Of a stretch of DNA of 64,000 nucleotides, positions 32,122-40,457 are shown piece by piece. The DNA is from an uncultured Flavobacteriales bacterium (GTDB lineage: Bacteria; Bacteroidota; Bacteroidia; Flavobacteriales; Weeksellaceae): NCBI GenBank assembly GCA_937973555.1, contig CALJKL010000028.1:1-64000 (forward strand), read 5' to 3'. Below the pieces are notes generated by a model. The model was not told the DNA's origin. It saw only the letters and a program-made list of their open reading frames with translations, and did not search any database. Numbering within the stretch: position 1 is the first letter of the stretch; each line of letters opens with the position of its first letter. The translations under genes were made by a program, and so were the position numbers.

Positions 32122-34683
32122 CTATATTTTCAGATTTACTTTATTCAGTCGCAAAGAATTGGCAATAACAGAAACCGATGAAAAACTCATGGCCGCAGCC
32201 GCAATCATTGGTGAAAGTAAAATTCCAAAAATAGGATAGAGCAACCCAGCTGCTACCGGAATTCCCAAGGTATTGTAGCCAAATGCAAAAAATAGATTTT
32301 CCTTTACGTTTTTCATCATTTTTTCACTTAGGATTTTGGCTTTGGCCACCCCTGAAATATCACCCTTCAACAAAGTGATTTCTGCAGAATTCATGGCGAT
32401 GTCAGTGCCTGTTCCCATGGCAATCCCAATGTTGGCTTGTGCTAAAGCAGGGGCGTCATTAATGCCATCTCCTGTCATGGCCACTATTTTTCCTTGATTT
32501 TGCAAGTCTTTGACTTGGTTTATCTTGTCTTGTGGAAGACAGCTTGCCTTATATTTTTTAATGCCGAGTTCTTGTGCTACATGTTTTGCAGTGGCTTCAT
32601 TGTCCCCAGTCATCATGATGACTTCTATTCCTTTTTCATGAAGGAAATGTATGGCTGCCTTGGCTTTTTCTTTTATTTTATCCTTGAATCCTAAAACGGC
32701 AACGGCTTTTCCTTCTACAATAAGATAAGAGACGGTATTGGCTTCATTTTCAAAAGTGGTAGCCTTTTCCTGAAGGCTTTGGGAAAGAGAAATATTTTCT
32801 TCCTTTAGATAATGAGCATTGCCCAAAAAGAGGTTGTTTTCATCAATGATTCCGGAAATGCCTTTTCCTGAAATATTATGGAAATTTTTCACTTCCAGAA
32901 GCGTTTGATGTTCTTCTTTTGATCTGTTTAAAACCGCTTGAGAAAGCGGATGTTCAGAATTTTGATTGAGCGATGCCGCATACAGCAATGCCATTTTTTC
33001 ATCCAGGTTTTCAGCATATAAATTTGCCAAAGAAGGTTTACCTTCTGTTAAAGTTCCGGTTTTGTCGGTAATCAATACATTTACTTTCTGCATTTCTTCT
33101 AGGGCTTCTGCATTTTTAATCAGAATGCCGTTTTTGGCTCCTTTTCCTATGCCTACCATTACAGACATCGGTGTTGCCAATCCCAAAGCGCAAGGGCAGG
33201 CGACAATTAGTACGGCCAAAGCATTCACCAAAGCAAAAATTGTTTTGCCTTCACCTCCAAAAAAGTACCAGAAGATAAAAGTGAAGACTGAAATGGCAAT
33301 CACTACCGGTACAAAAATTTTGGAAACTTTATCCGTCAATTTCTGAATTGGGGCCTTGCTTCTGCTTGCGGTATTCACCATTTCTATAATTTGGGCAAGA
33401 AGAGTGTGTTTGCCTATTTTTTCGGTTTTCATCAAAAAAACTTGGTTGCCATTGATGGTTCCCGAAGTCACTTTGTTGCCCATTTTTTTCTCTGCAGGAA
33501 TGGGTTCTCCTGTAATCATGCTTTCATCTATCGTAGTATGTCCGTCAATAATTTCGCCGTCAACTGGGATTTTTTCTCCTGGTTTTACGCGGAGGATATC
33601 TCCGATTTTAATTTCTGCCAATGGAACATTTTCTTCAGACATTCCTTTCATCAGATGGGCTTCTGCAGGAGCAAGATTCATAAGGTCTTTGATGGCGTTT
33701 CCGGTTTTTTGATGGGCTTTTGCTTCCAGCATTTGTCCGAAAATGACCAACGTTAAAATCACGGCAACAGCTTCAAAATAGAGCGGCGCTTCATGATGGT
33801 CTTTCATAAACTCATGTGGAATCAATCCTGGGAAAAATAACGCAAAAATACTATACAAGAATGCGGCGCTAGCTCCCAATCCTATTAAGGAAAACATGTT
33901 CAGATTCCAAGATTTAAAAGATGTATAGGCTCTTTTGAACAAAAACCAACCGGTATAAAACACCACCGGAATGGTGAAAATGAGTTGTAAAATTCCTGAT
34001 ATTGCTGAATTAAAAGGAAGTTTTAAAAACATGCCTCCCATCGCCAAAACCAAAACAGGAAGTGTGAAAGCCACTGATATCCAGAATTTTTTTCTGAGGT
34101 TTTTATAAGTATCATCTTCGGCTTCGTCTTTTCCAGTAATTTTTACCAAATCCATTCCGCAGACCGGGCAGCCTACGTTTTCAGGATAGGTTTTGTCGCC
34201 CTCGCAAAACATGGGACAGTAATATTCTCCAAGTTTTTCGGAAAAATTTTCTACGAAATGCTCTTCTTTTGCTACATGTTGTTGATGAAGGTGAGTTCCT
34301 TTTTTTCTGTTTTCTTCCTTTTCTTCAATCGGCACCAAATGCATATTACAAACCGGGCATCTTTTGCCCTGAACGAAATATACCTTTTCACCTTCGCATT
34401 CCATAGGGCAGTAATAGACAGAACTTGGTGAAACCCTATCTTGCGGTGCAATAAACTCAGTAGACTTTGGTTTTTCAGGGTCTTCTAAAACATAATTTCC
34501 AGCATTTTTGAGTTCGGAATTCAGTTTTTCCAAATCTATTTCTCCTTCGGATGTTATTTCCACAAAATTTCCTGGAAGATTTACTTCTGCCTTAATTCCC
34601 TCAATACTATTTAAAGTAGAAGAAATCTTTTTCTGACAGCCTTCACAGGACATTCCTAAGACATTATATTTTTTGGTTGACAT
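32122..34683 (-). CDS. copA: Copper-translocating P1B-type ATPase
   Basis: This 853-residue ATPase starts at the ATG at 34683; the reading open to 34836 runs past the promoter. In order it shows an HMA domain with GMSCEGC at 10-16, two short Cys-rich heavy-metal-binding modules (YCPMECEG...CPVCNM and YCPMFCEG...CPVCGM), eight membrane helices, the membrane metal site CPCALGLATP, the phosphorylation site DKTGTLTEG, SEHPLSQAV and GDGINDAPA. CPC plus these modules indicates Cu(I) export. A box at 34704 drives it, divergent from an aldo/keto reductase. Confidence 0.93.
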   Translation of the reverse strand: MSTKKYNVLGMSCEGCQKKISSTLNSIEGIKAEVNLPGNFVEITSEGEIDLEKLNSELKNAGNYVLEDPEKPKSTEFIAPQDRVSPSSVYYCPMECEGEKVYFVQGKRCPVCNMHLVPIEEKEENRKKGTHLHQQHVAKEEHFVENFSEKLGEYYCPMFCEGDKTYPENVGCPVCGMDLVKITGKDEAEDDTYKNLRKKFWISVAFTLPVLVLAMGGMFLKLPFNSAISGILQLIFTIPVVFYTGWFLFKRAYTSFKSWNLNMFSLIGLGASAAFLYSIFALFFPGLIPHEFMKDHHEAPLYFEAVAVILTLVIFGQMLEAKAHQKTGNAIKDLMNLAPAEAHLMKGMSEENVPLAEIKIGDILRVKPGEKIPVDGEIIDGHTTIDESMITGEPIPAEKKMGNKVTSGTINGNQVFLMKTEKIGKHTLLAQIIEMVNTASRSKAPIQKLTDKVSKIFVPVVIAISVFTFIFWYFFGGEGKTIFALVNALAVLIVACPCALGLATPMSVMVGIGKGAKNGILIKNAEALEEMQKVNVLITDKTGTLTEGKPSLANLYAENLDEKMALLYAASLNQNSEHPLSQAVLNRSKEEHQTLLEVKNFHNISGKGISGIIDENNLFLGNAHYLKEENISLSQSLQEKATTFENEANTVSYLIVEGKAVAVLGFKDKIKEKAKAAIHFLHEKGIEVIMMTGDNEATAKHVAQELGIKKYKASCLPQDKINQVKDLQNQGKIVAMTGDGINDAPALAQANIGIAMGTGTDIAMNSAEITLLKGDISGVAKAKILSEKMMKNVKENLFFAFGYNTLGIPVAAGLLYPIFGILLSPMIAAAAMSFSSVSVIANSLRLNKVNLKI

Positions 34684-34703
34684 TTTTTTATCGTTTAAGA
34701 ATT

Positions 34704-34711
34704 CAAATTTA
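34704..34711 (-). promoter_or_regulatory. TAAATTTG promoter box for copA
   Basis: Exact TAnnTTTG on the minus strand, 20 nt before the chosen copA ATG, which rules out the longer start. Confidence 0.65.
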
Positions 34712-34755
34712 AGATTTTCCTTCCTTTTTAATTGTAATGTAAGTAGCAGTTTTTT

Positions 34756-34763
34756 TAAATTTG
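34756..34763 (+). promoter_or_regulatory. TAAATTTG promoter box for the aldo/keto reductase
   Basis: Exact TAnnTTTG box 17 nt before the ATG at 34781; it rules out a longer start at 34673. Confidence 0.65.
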
Positions 34764-34780
34764 GTAAAATTTTAAAAACA

Positions 34781-35647
34781 ATGGAATTTTCAAAAATTAT
34801 TGTTGGTGTAATGCGATGGGGTATTTGGGGAGCCAATCATTCCGAAAAAGAGGTGCAAAAACTCATAGAAACTTCTTTAGAAGAAAACTTGTATACGTTT
34901 GACCATGCTGATATTTATGGAGGTTATACCACAGAAGAGCTTTTTGGGAATGCTTTTTCTGGAATGAATATAGAAAGAGAACAGATTCAGTTGATTACCA
35001 AATGCGGCATCTGTTATCCCAGTGAAAAGAAGAATCATCCACTGAAACATTATAATTATTCTAAAGAATACATCTTGAATCAGGTAGACGAAAGCCTCAG
35101 AAATCTTAAAACAGATTATATAGACGTTTTGCTTTTGCACAGACCTTCACCACTCATGAATTCTGAAGAAATAGCCGCTGCTTTTGGAATTTTAAGAAGC
35201 AATGGAAAGGTAAGAGATTTTGGAGTAAGTAATTTCACCACGAGCCAGTTTGATCTCATTCATCATTATTTTCCTTATTTGGTAACCAATCAGGTAGAGA
35301 TTTCTCTTACGGAAACAAAATCTTTCTATGACGGTACGCTAGATCAGATGATGGCTAAAAATCTTCAGCCAATGGCTTGGAGCGTTATGGGAACTTACTT
35401 TGCCGAAGATTCTGAAAGAGTGGCAAGGATAAAATCTGTTTTTGATGAACTTTGCCCGAAATATATGGCAACTGAAGCGCAATTATTATTGGCTTTCCTA
35501 TTGAAACATCCTTCTCGTATTTTACCGATTATAGGGACTTCTAAAACAGATTCCATCAGGCCTTTAAAACAGGCATTGAATATAGATTTGACCACAGAAG
35601 ATTGGTTTGCTTTATTGGAGGCCAGTCATGGAAATAAAGTGCCATAA
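34781..35647 (+). CDS. Aldo/keto reductase (YcsN/YdhF-like)
   Basis: This 288-residue TIM-barrel oxidoreductase shows the catalytic set: Asp and Tyr in FDHADIYGGY, Lys in LITKCGI, and His in LLLHRPSP. The C-terminal NADP-binding region contains ILPIIGTSKTDSI. It lacks the first barrel-capping residues seen in AKR1 proteins, as is usual in the YcsN group. Substrate unknown. It starts 97 nt from divergent copA, so a joint response is possible but unproven. Confidence 0.88.
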   Translation: MEFSKIIVGVMRWGIWGANHSEKEVQKLIETSLEENLYTFDHADIYGGYTTEELFGNAFSGMNIEREQIQLITKCGICYPSEKKNHPLKHYNYSKEYILNQVDESLRNLKTDYIDVLLLHRPSPLMNSEEIAAAFGILRSNGKVRDFGVSNFTTSQFDLIHHYFPYLVTNQVEISLTETKSFYDGTLDQMMAKNLQPMAWSVMGTYFAEDSERVARIKSVFDELCPKYMATEAQLLLAFLLKHPSRILPIIGTSKTDSIRPLKQALNIDLTTEDWFALLEASHGNKVP

Positions 35648-35814
35648 GTGGAAATTATGTAAAATAAATATTAATTAATATTCTTTGTTGGATAAAATAA
35701 AAGTGTATCTTGCAGCCGATTACTTATAAAATGTATTCTCAATCAATGTTCATTCGTTTGTTGATTTTCTTTTATAACACATCACAAACTTTTTTAATTT
35801 AATTTTTTTTTACA

Positions 35815-36129
35815 ATGAACATTTTTGTTTCAAACATCAATTACGCAACTAAAGATTATCAGTTGCAAGAGTTATTTTCAGAATTTGGCGAAGTATCTTC
35901 GTGCAAAATTATTACAGACAGAGAAACCGGAAGATCTAGAGGTTTTGGATTCGTAGAAATGGGTGATGCTGATGGTCAGCAAGCCATTGAAGCTTTAAAC
36001 CAAAAAGAATTTAATGGCAAAGAACTTAATGTTTCTGAAGCTAAACCAAGAGAAGAGAAGCCAAGAAGAAGTTTCGATAACAACAGAGGGGGTTATGGAA
36101 GCAACAGAGGCGGCGGAAACCGTTGGTAA
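35815..36129 (+). CDS. RRM-type RNA-binding protein with Gly/Arg tail
   Basis: This 104-residue protein has one RNA recognition motif: RNP2 IFVSNI at 3-8 and RNP1 RGFGFVEM near 41-48. A Gly/Arg/Asn tail (RGGYGSNRGGGNRW) follows. Such small RRM proteins are abundant in Bacteroidota and cyanobacteria and probably act as RNA chaperones. The gene has a 167-nt AT-rich space ahead with a near box TATCTTG close to 35706, giving a leader of about 100 nt. Strong terminator after it. Confidence 0.92.
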   Translation: MNIFVSNINYATKDYQLQELFSEFGEVSSCKIITDRETGRSRGFGFVEMGDADGQQAIEALNQKEFNGKELNVSEAKPREEKPRRSFDNNRGGYGSNRGGGNRW

Positions 36130-36138
36130 AAAAATAGA

Positions 36139-36163
36139 AGCGACTCGATGGAGTCGCTTTTTT
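36139..36163 (+). terminator. Intrinsic terminator after the RRM gene
   Basis: Perfect 8-bp stem AGCGACTC / GAGTCGCT with loop GATG and a T run. Confidence 0.92.
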
Positions 36164-36222
36164 ATTCTAGAACCGGGCATATGTCCGGTTTTTTTGTTTA
36201 TATTTTATGAATGAAACCAATA

Positions 36223-36828
36223 TTATTGATTCTGAATGTCAAAATAAAGGTAAATAATAGAAATGATTGTAGCAATAGAAGCTCCCATGAATACCTCCTT
36301 CGGAGTGTGTCTTTTTAAGATTACCCTGGAAATACCCAATAAAACCGTTAAACCCAACCAGAAAAATCCGAAATAAGGATTAAGATTAAAAAACAAAACG
36401 CTTACAAAAACATTAAAGGATGTATGCATAGAACTTTTGATGAAAAAGTTGCTGAAATGCATAGTCATCATTAAAATAAGTAAAAATATATTGATTAAAA
36501 TGAAGCTGAATTCTTGTTGGGTAAGGTTAAGTATTTCAATATATACTGCAGTAATGATGAAATTGAAAATGTAGAGACTATTTCTCTGTTTTCTGTCCGA
36601 TACATCCATGTTGGTATATCTTCCAGATTTTACATGCCAATAAATCCATCCAAAAATAGGGATTACAACAAAAAAAATCATTAGGCCTAAATTTTTCAAA
36701 GCCATATGATATTCCATTTTTTTATAGGCATAAAATCCAAAGAAAAATAATAAAGAAAAAAGCGGGTTTAGTATTGTAGATAAGATATTTGATGCTGAAA
36801 TATTGATATCGGAAGATTCTTTAGGCAT
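36223..36828 (-). CDS. PAP2-like membrane phosphatase, partly degenerate motifs
   Basis: This 201-residue membrane protein has about six helices. The three PAP2 motif regions are recognisable but weak: VSDRKQRN (for KXXXXXXRP), SSMHTSFN (for PSGH) and GISRVILKRHTPKEV (for SRXXXXXHXXXD). The final His is present, but the last acid is a Glu two positions early. It may be a lipid phosphatase or a PAP2-fold protein with altered activity. It has its own promoter box at 36848. Confidence 0.75.
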   Translation of the reverse strand: MPKESSDINISASNILSTILNPLFSLLFFFGFYAYKKMEYHMALKNLGLMIFFVVIPIFGWIYWHVKSGRYTNMDVSDRKQRNSLYIFNFIITAVYIEILNLTQQEFSFILINIFLLILMMTMHFSNFFIKSSMHTSFNVFVSVLFFNLNPYFGFFWLGLTVLLGISRVILKRHTPKEVFMGASIATIISIIYLYFDIQNQ

Positions 36829-36847
36829 ATTATAAATAAATGTTTTT

Positions 36848-36855
36848 CAAAAATA
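36848..36855 (-). promoter_or_regulatory. TATTTTTG promoter box for the PAP2-like gene
   Basis: Exact TAnnTTTG on the minus strand, 19 nt before the ATG. Confidence 0.55.
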
Positions 36856-36924
36856 CATTTTTTATGCATAATATATATCATCATTATTTATCACATAAGT
36901 TTTCTTTTAAAAGAAAGATTTTAC

Positions 36925-36932
36925 TATTTTTG
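36925..36932 (+). promoter_or_regulatory. TATTTTTG promoter box for pdhA-pdhC
   Basis: Exact TAnnTTTG box, 69 nt before the pdhA ATG, giving a leader of about 60 nt. Confidence 0.6.
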
Positions 36933-37001
36933 CACCATATTTCAGATAAATGTTTAAACAAAGCATTTATTTTTTGAAAATCAACAAATTAAAGCTTATC
37001 A

Positions 37002-38003
37002 ATGAAAGAGTTTTCTAAAGAAGTATATCTGCAATGGTATGCAGATATGACCATGTGGCGCAGGTTTGAAGATAAATGCCGTTCGCTTTATCTTAAGCAA
37101 AAAATTAGAGGTTTTTTACATCTATACAATGGGCAAGAAGCCATCCCGGCAGGTTTTGTACATGCTATGGATTTAACCAAGGATGCAATGATTACAGCAT
37201 ACAGATGTCACGTTCATCCAATGGCAATGGGGGTTGATCCTAAAAGAATCATGGCAGAATTGTGTGGTAAGGCTACGGGTACCTCTCAGGGATTAGGAGG
37301 TTCTATGCATATTTTCAGCAAAGAACACAGATTCTATGGTGGGCATGGTATTGTAGGAGGACAAATTCCTTTAGGAGCAGGTATTGCTTTCGCAGATAAA
37401 TATTTTGAAAGAGGTGGAGTTACCATCTGTTACTTCGGAGATGGTGCCGTAAGACAAGGTTCTTTGCACGAAACTTTCAACATGGCCATGAACTGGAAAC
37501 TTCCGGTAGTATTTGTGGTAGAAAACAACCAATATGCAATGGGTACTTCTGTAAAAAGAACTGCTAATCACGAAGATATATATAAACTAGGTCTTGGATA
37601 TGAAATGCCATGTGTGCCTGTAGATGCTATGGATCCTGAAAAAGTAGCTGAAGTAGCATATGAAGCAGTAGAAAGAGCAAGAAGAGGAGACGGACCTACT
37701 TTCATAGAAGCCAGAACATACAGATTCCGTGGGCATTCTATGTCTGATGCTGAGCCATACAGAACAAAAGAGGAAGTAGCGATGAAGAAAGAAGAAGATC
37801 CAATTGTTTTGGTGAAAAACAGAATTTTAGAAAACAAATGGGCTAGTGAAGAAGAATTGGAAGCTATCGAAGAAAAATCAAGAGCATTTGTAGACGAATG
37901 TGAAGAATTTGCTGAAAATTCTCCATATCCAAATCCTGAAAAAGTATACGAATATGTATATTCAGAACCAAACTATCCATTCTTAGATAAATTAGAAAAC
38001 TAG
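37002..38003 (+). CDS. pdhA: Pyruvate dehydrogenase E1 component, alpha subunit
   Basis: This 333-residue E1-alpha shows the thiamine diphosphate/Mg motif GDGAVRQGSLHETFNMAMNW with VENNQYAMGT near 147-182, the region RCHVHPMAMG, and the phosphorylation-loop-like RFRGHSMSDAEPYRTKEEV. It decarboxylates pyruvate with E1-beta, which is not in this window. It starts a two-gene unit with the E2 gene, 5 nt downstream. Confidence 0.94.
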   Translation: MKEFSKEVYLQWYADMTMWRRFEDKCRSLYLKQKIRGFLHLYNGQEAIPAGFVHAMDLTKDAMITAYRCHVHPMAMGVDPKRIMAELCGKATGTSQGLGGSMHIFSKEHRFYGGHGIVGGQIPLGAGIAFADKYFERGGVTICYFGDGAVRQGSLHETFNMAMNWKLPVVFVVENNQYAMGTSVKRTANHEDIYKLGLGYEMPCVPVDAMDPEKVAEVAYEAVERARRGDGPTFIEARTYRFRGHSMSDAEPYRTKEEVAMKKEEDPIVLVKNRILENKWASEEELEAIEEKSRAFVDECEEFAENSPYPNPEKVYEYVYSEPNYPFLDKLEN

Positions 38004-38008
38004 AAACT

Positions 38009-39607
38009 ATGGCTGAAGTAATTACAATGCCACGACTTTCTGATACCATGACGGAAGGGAAAGTATCAAAGTGGAATAAAAAAGTAGGAGATACAGTAAA
38101 AGAAGGAGATGTTTTAGCAGAAATAGAAACCGATAAAGCGGTACAGGATTTCGAATCAGAATTCAACGGTACTCTTTTATATGTAGGTGTAGAGGAAGGT
38201 AATAATGCCCCTGTAGATAGTGTGTTGGCGATTATAGGCCAAGCCGGTGAAGATGTTTCTTCTTTAATTGGAGGAAATGCCGCTCCTAATGCTGAAGCTG
38301 CTGTTCCAACAGCTGAACCGTCAGTAGAAGCGTCTGCTAGTGCTACTGCGGAAATTCCTGCAGGCGTAGAAGTAATTACTATGCCACGACTTTCTGATAC
38401 CATGACGGAAGGAAAAGTGGCCAAATGGCACAAGAATGTAGGTGATACAGTAAAAGAAGGGGACATCCTTGCGGAAATTGAAACCGATAAAGCCGTACAA
38501 GATTTTGAATCAGAATTCAACGGAACATTGCTATATGCTGGTGTTACAGAAGGAAATTCTACAAAAGTAGACGATATTTTAGCGATTATAGGCCCTGCAG
38601 GGACTGATGTTTCTGCAATTGTTTCAGGAGGTGGAAAAGTGGCTGCACAAGCACCAAAAGCAGAAGCACCTATTGCTACTGCTCAAACACCGGTTGCGGT
38701 GGCTTCTACTACCAGCAATGGTGGAAGAGTAAACATTTCTCCTTTAGCCAAAAAAATGGCTGCTGATAAAGGAATAGACATCACTAATGTAAAAGGAAGT
38801 GGTGACAACGGAAGAATCATCAAGAAAGATATAGAAAACTATCAGCCGGGTGCAGTTGCTGCTCCTGTTGCGAATGTTTCTGCTGCTGCCTCTGCTCCTG
38901 CGCAGATGGCGATGAATTTTGTAGCCGGTGAGACTACCGAAACAGTAAATTCACAAGTAAGAAATGTTATTGCAAAAAGACTTTCTGAAAGTAAATTCAC
39001 GGCTCCACATTACTACTTAATGGTAGAAATTAATATGGACAAAGCAATTGAAGCCAGAAAAGAACTGAACACTATGCCGGATACAAAGGTATCTTTCAAC
39101 GATATGGTGATTAAGGCTACCGCTTTGGCTCTAAGAAAACACCCGCAAGTGAATTCTTCTTGGGCAGGGGATAAAATTATCCACCATGGCAATATCAACG
39201 TAGGCGTAGCAGTGGCTATTCCAGACGGATTGGTAGTGCCGGTATTGAAAAATGCAGACTTCATGAACTACAATCAGATTTCAGCCGGAGTAAAAGATAT
39301 GGCTTCTAGAGCCAAGTCTAAAGGCTTGAAAGCAAATGAAATGGAAGGTTCTACTTTCTCTGTTTCTAACTTAGGAATGTTCGGAATCGAGACCTTTACT
39401 TCTATCATCAATCAGCCTAACTCATGTATCCTTTCAGTAGGAGCCATCATAGAGAAGCCGGTGGTGAAAAACGGACAAATTGTAGTAGGAAACACTATGA
39501 AACTTTCTTTGGCATGTGACCATAGAGTAGTAGACGGTGCTACAGGTGCACAATTCTTACAGACGCTAAAAACGTATTTAGAAAGTCCATTAACCATGTT
39601 ACTATAA
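38009..39607 (+). CDS. pdhC: Pyruvate dehydrogenase E2, dihydrolipoamide acetyltransferase with two lipoyl domains
   Basis: This 532-residue E2 has lipoyl domains at about 1-85 and 122-210, each with the lipoylated Lys in EIETDKAVQDF, separated by an Ala/Pro/Glu linker. A peripheral-subunit-binding domain follows (NISPLAKKMAADKGIDI, about 240-277), then the catalytic core ending with the active-site HRVVDG near 504. The two lipoyl domains are nearly identical, including 32 identical bases, which suggests a recent duplication or gene conversion. E2 forms the core of the complex. A terminator follows. Confidence 0.95.
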   Translation: MAEVITMPRLSDTMTEGKVSKWNKKVGDTVKEGDVLAEIETDKAVQDFESEFNGTLLYVGVEEGNNAPVDSVLAIIGQAGEDVSSLIGGNAAPNAEAAVPTAEPSVEASASATAEIPAGVEVITMPRLSDTMTEGKVAKWHKNVGDTVKEGDILAEIETDKAVQDFESEFNGTLLYAGVTEGNSTKVDDILAIIGPAGTDVSAIVSGGGKVAAQAPKAEAPIATAQTPVAVASTTSNGGRVNISPLAKKMAADKGIDITNVKGSGDNGRIIKKDIENYQPGAVAAPVANVSAAASAPAQMAMNFVAGETTETVNSQVRNVIAKRLSESKFTAPHYYLMVEINMDKAIEARKELNTMPDTKVSFNDMVIKATALALRKHPQVNSSWAGDKIIHHGNINVGVAVAIPDGLVVPVLKNADFMNYNQISAGVKDMASRAKSKGLKANEMEGSTFSVSNLGMFGIETFTSIINQPNSCILSVGAIIEKPVVKNGQIVVGNTMKLSLACDHRVVDGATGAQFLQTLKTYLESPLTMLL

Positions 39608-39631
39608 GAGATTTAATCTTTTTAAATAATT

Positions 39632-39664
39632 AAAAATCCTTTCAATTTTTTGGAAGGATTTTTG
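39632..39664 (+). terminator. Terminator after pdhC
   Basis: Stem AAAAATCCTT / AAGGATTTTT, then more T. Confidence 0.85.
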
Positions 39665-39714
39665 TTTGAATGTTTTCCAAAAATTATCTTTTTTATAATC
39701 TCAAAACTTATCAC

Positions 39715-39722
39715 TATTTTTG
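39715..39722 (+). promoter_or_regulatory. TATTTTTG promoter box almost touching the lolD-type gene
   Basis: Exact TAnnTTTG box with only 4 nt to the ATG at 39727, so the mRNA would be leaderless or nearly so. Confidence 0.6.
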
Positions 39723-39726
39723 AAAT

Positions 39727-40395
39727 ATGATTTCAGCCAAAAATATTCACAAATCTTACGGAAGTTTAGAAGTTCTGAAAGGGGTAGATTTAGAAATACA
39801 AGCAGGAGAAATAGTCTCTATTGTAGGAGAGTCAGGAGCAGGTAAATCTACTTTGCTTCAGATTTTAGGTACTTTGGATATGCCATCTAATCCCAATAAA
39901 TTCGATACCCAAATCAGTTTGGCAGAGCAATCCTTTCTGAAAATGACTGATCGAGAAATCTCTAAATTTAGAAATCAGAACATTGGGTTTGTATTTCAGT
40001 ATCATCAGTTGTTACCAGAGTTTACAGCTTTGGAGAATGTATTGATGCCTACCCGTATTTCCAGAAAAAACGAAAAAGAATCTGTAGATAAAGCATTTGC
40101 CTTGTTCGAAGAACTGCACATAGCCCATAGACTAGATCATAAACCCAAGGAACTTTCGGGCGGAGAAGCACAGCGTGTAGCAGTGGCAAGAGCCCTCATC
40201 AATTCTCCGAAAATTATATTTGCAGACGAACCTACGGGAAACCTTGATTCTAAAAATGCAGACGCATTGCATCAATTGTTTTTTGATTTGAGGGACAAAT
40301 ACAATCAGACTTTCGTGATTGTAACCCACAATAAAGAACTCGCCGAAAGTACTGATAGAAAATTGGTGATGAAAGACGGAATGATTTTAATTTAA
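39727..40395 (+). CDS. ABC transporter ATP-binding protein (LolD/MacB type)
   Basis: This 222-residue ATPase has Walker A GESGAGKST near 38-46, the Q-loop, the signature LSGGEAQRVAVARAL near 140-154, Walker B IIFADEPTGNLDS and the H-loop VTHNKE. Pattern and length match the MacB/LolD group that powers lipoprotein release or mechanotransmission from the inner membrane. No permease gene is adjacent, as is common for lolD in Flavobacteriia. The symbol is withheld. Confidence 0.85.
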   Translation: MISAKNIHKSYGSLEVLKGVDLEIQAGEIVSIVGESGAGKSTLLQILGTLDMPSNPNKFDTQISLAEQSFLKMTDREISKFRNQNIGFVFQYHQLLPEFTALENVLMPTRISRKNEKESVDKAFALFEELHIAHRLDHKPKELSGGEAQRVAVARALINSPKIIFADEPTGNLDSKNADALHQLFFDLRDKYNQTFVIVTHNKELAESTDRKLVMKDGMILI

Positions 40396-40457
40396 GTTAA
40401 AAATTAAAAGTCAAAAGTCAAAAACCAGAAATACAAAATTCAACCTCAACCTCAAAC

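Noticed and set aside
32122..34836. A 51-residue longer N-terminus of copA
   Set aside because: It would extend past the TAAATTTG promoter box into the divergent gene's leader, and the conserved HMA domain starts only after the ATG at 34683.
37864..38520. A 218-residue open frame on the minus strand with two repeated blocks
   Set aside because: It is the antisense of the duplicated lipoyl domains of pdhC; the internal repeat comes from that duplication, and no start signal supports it.
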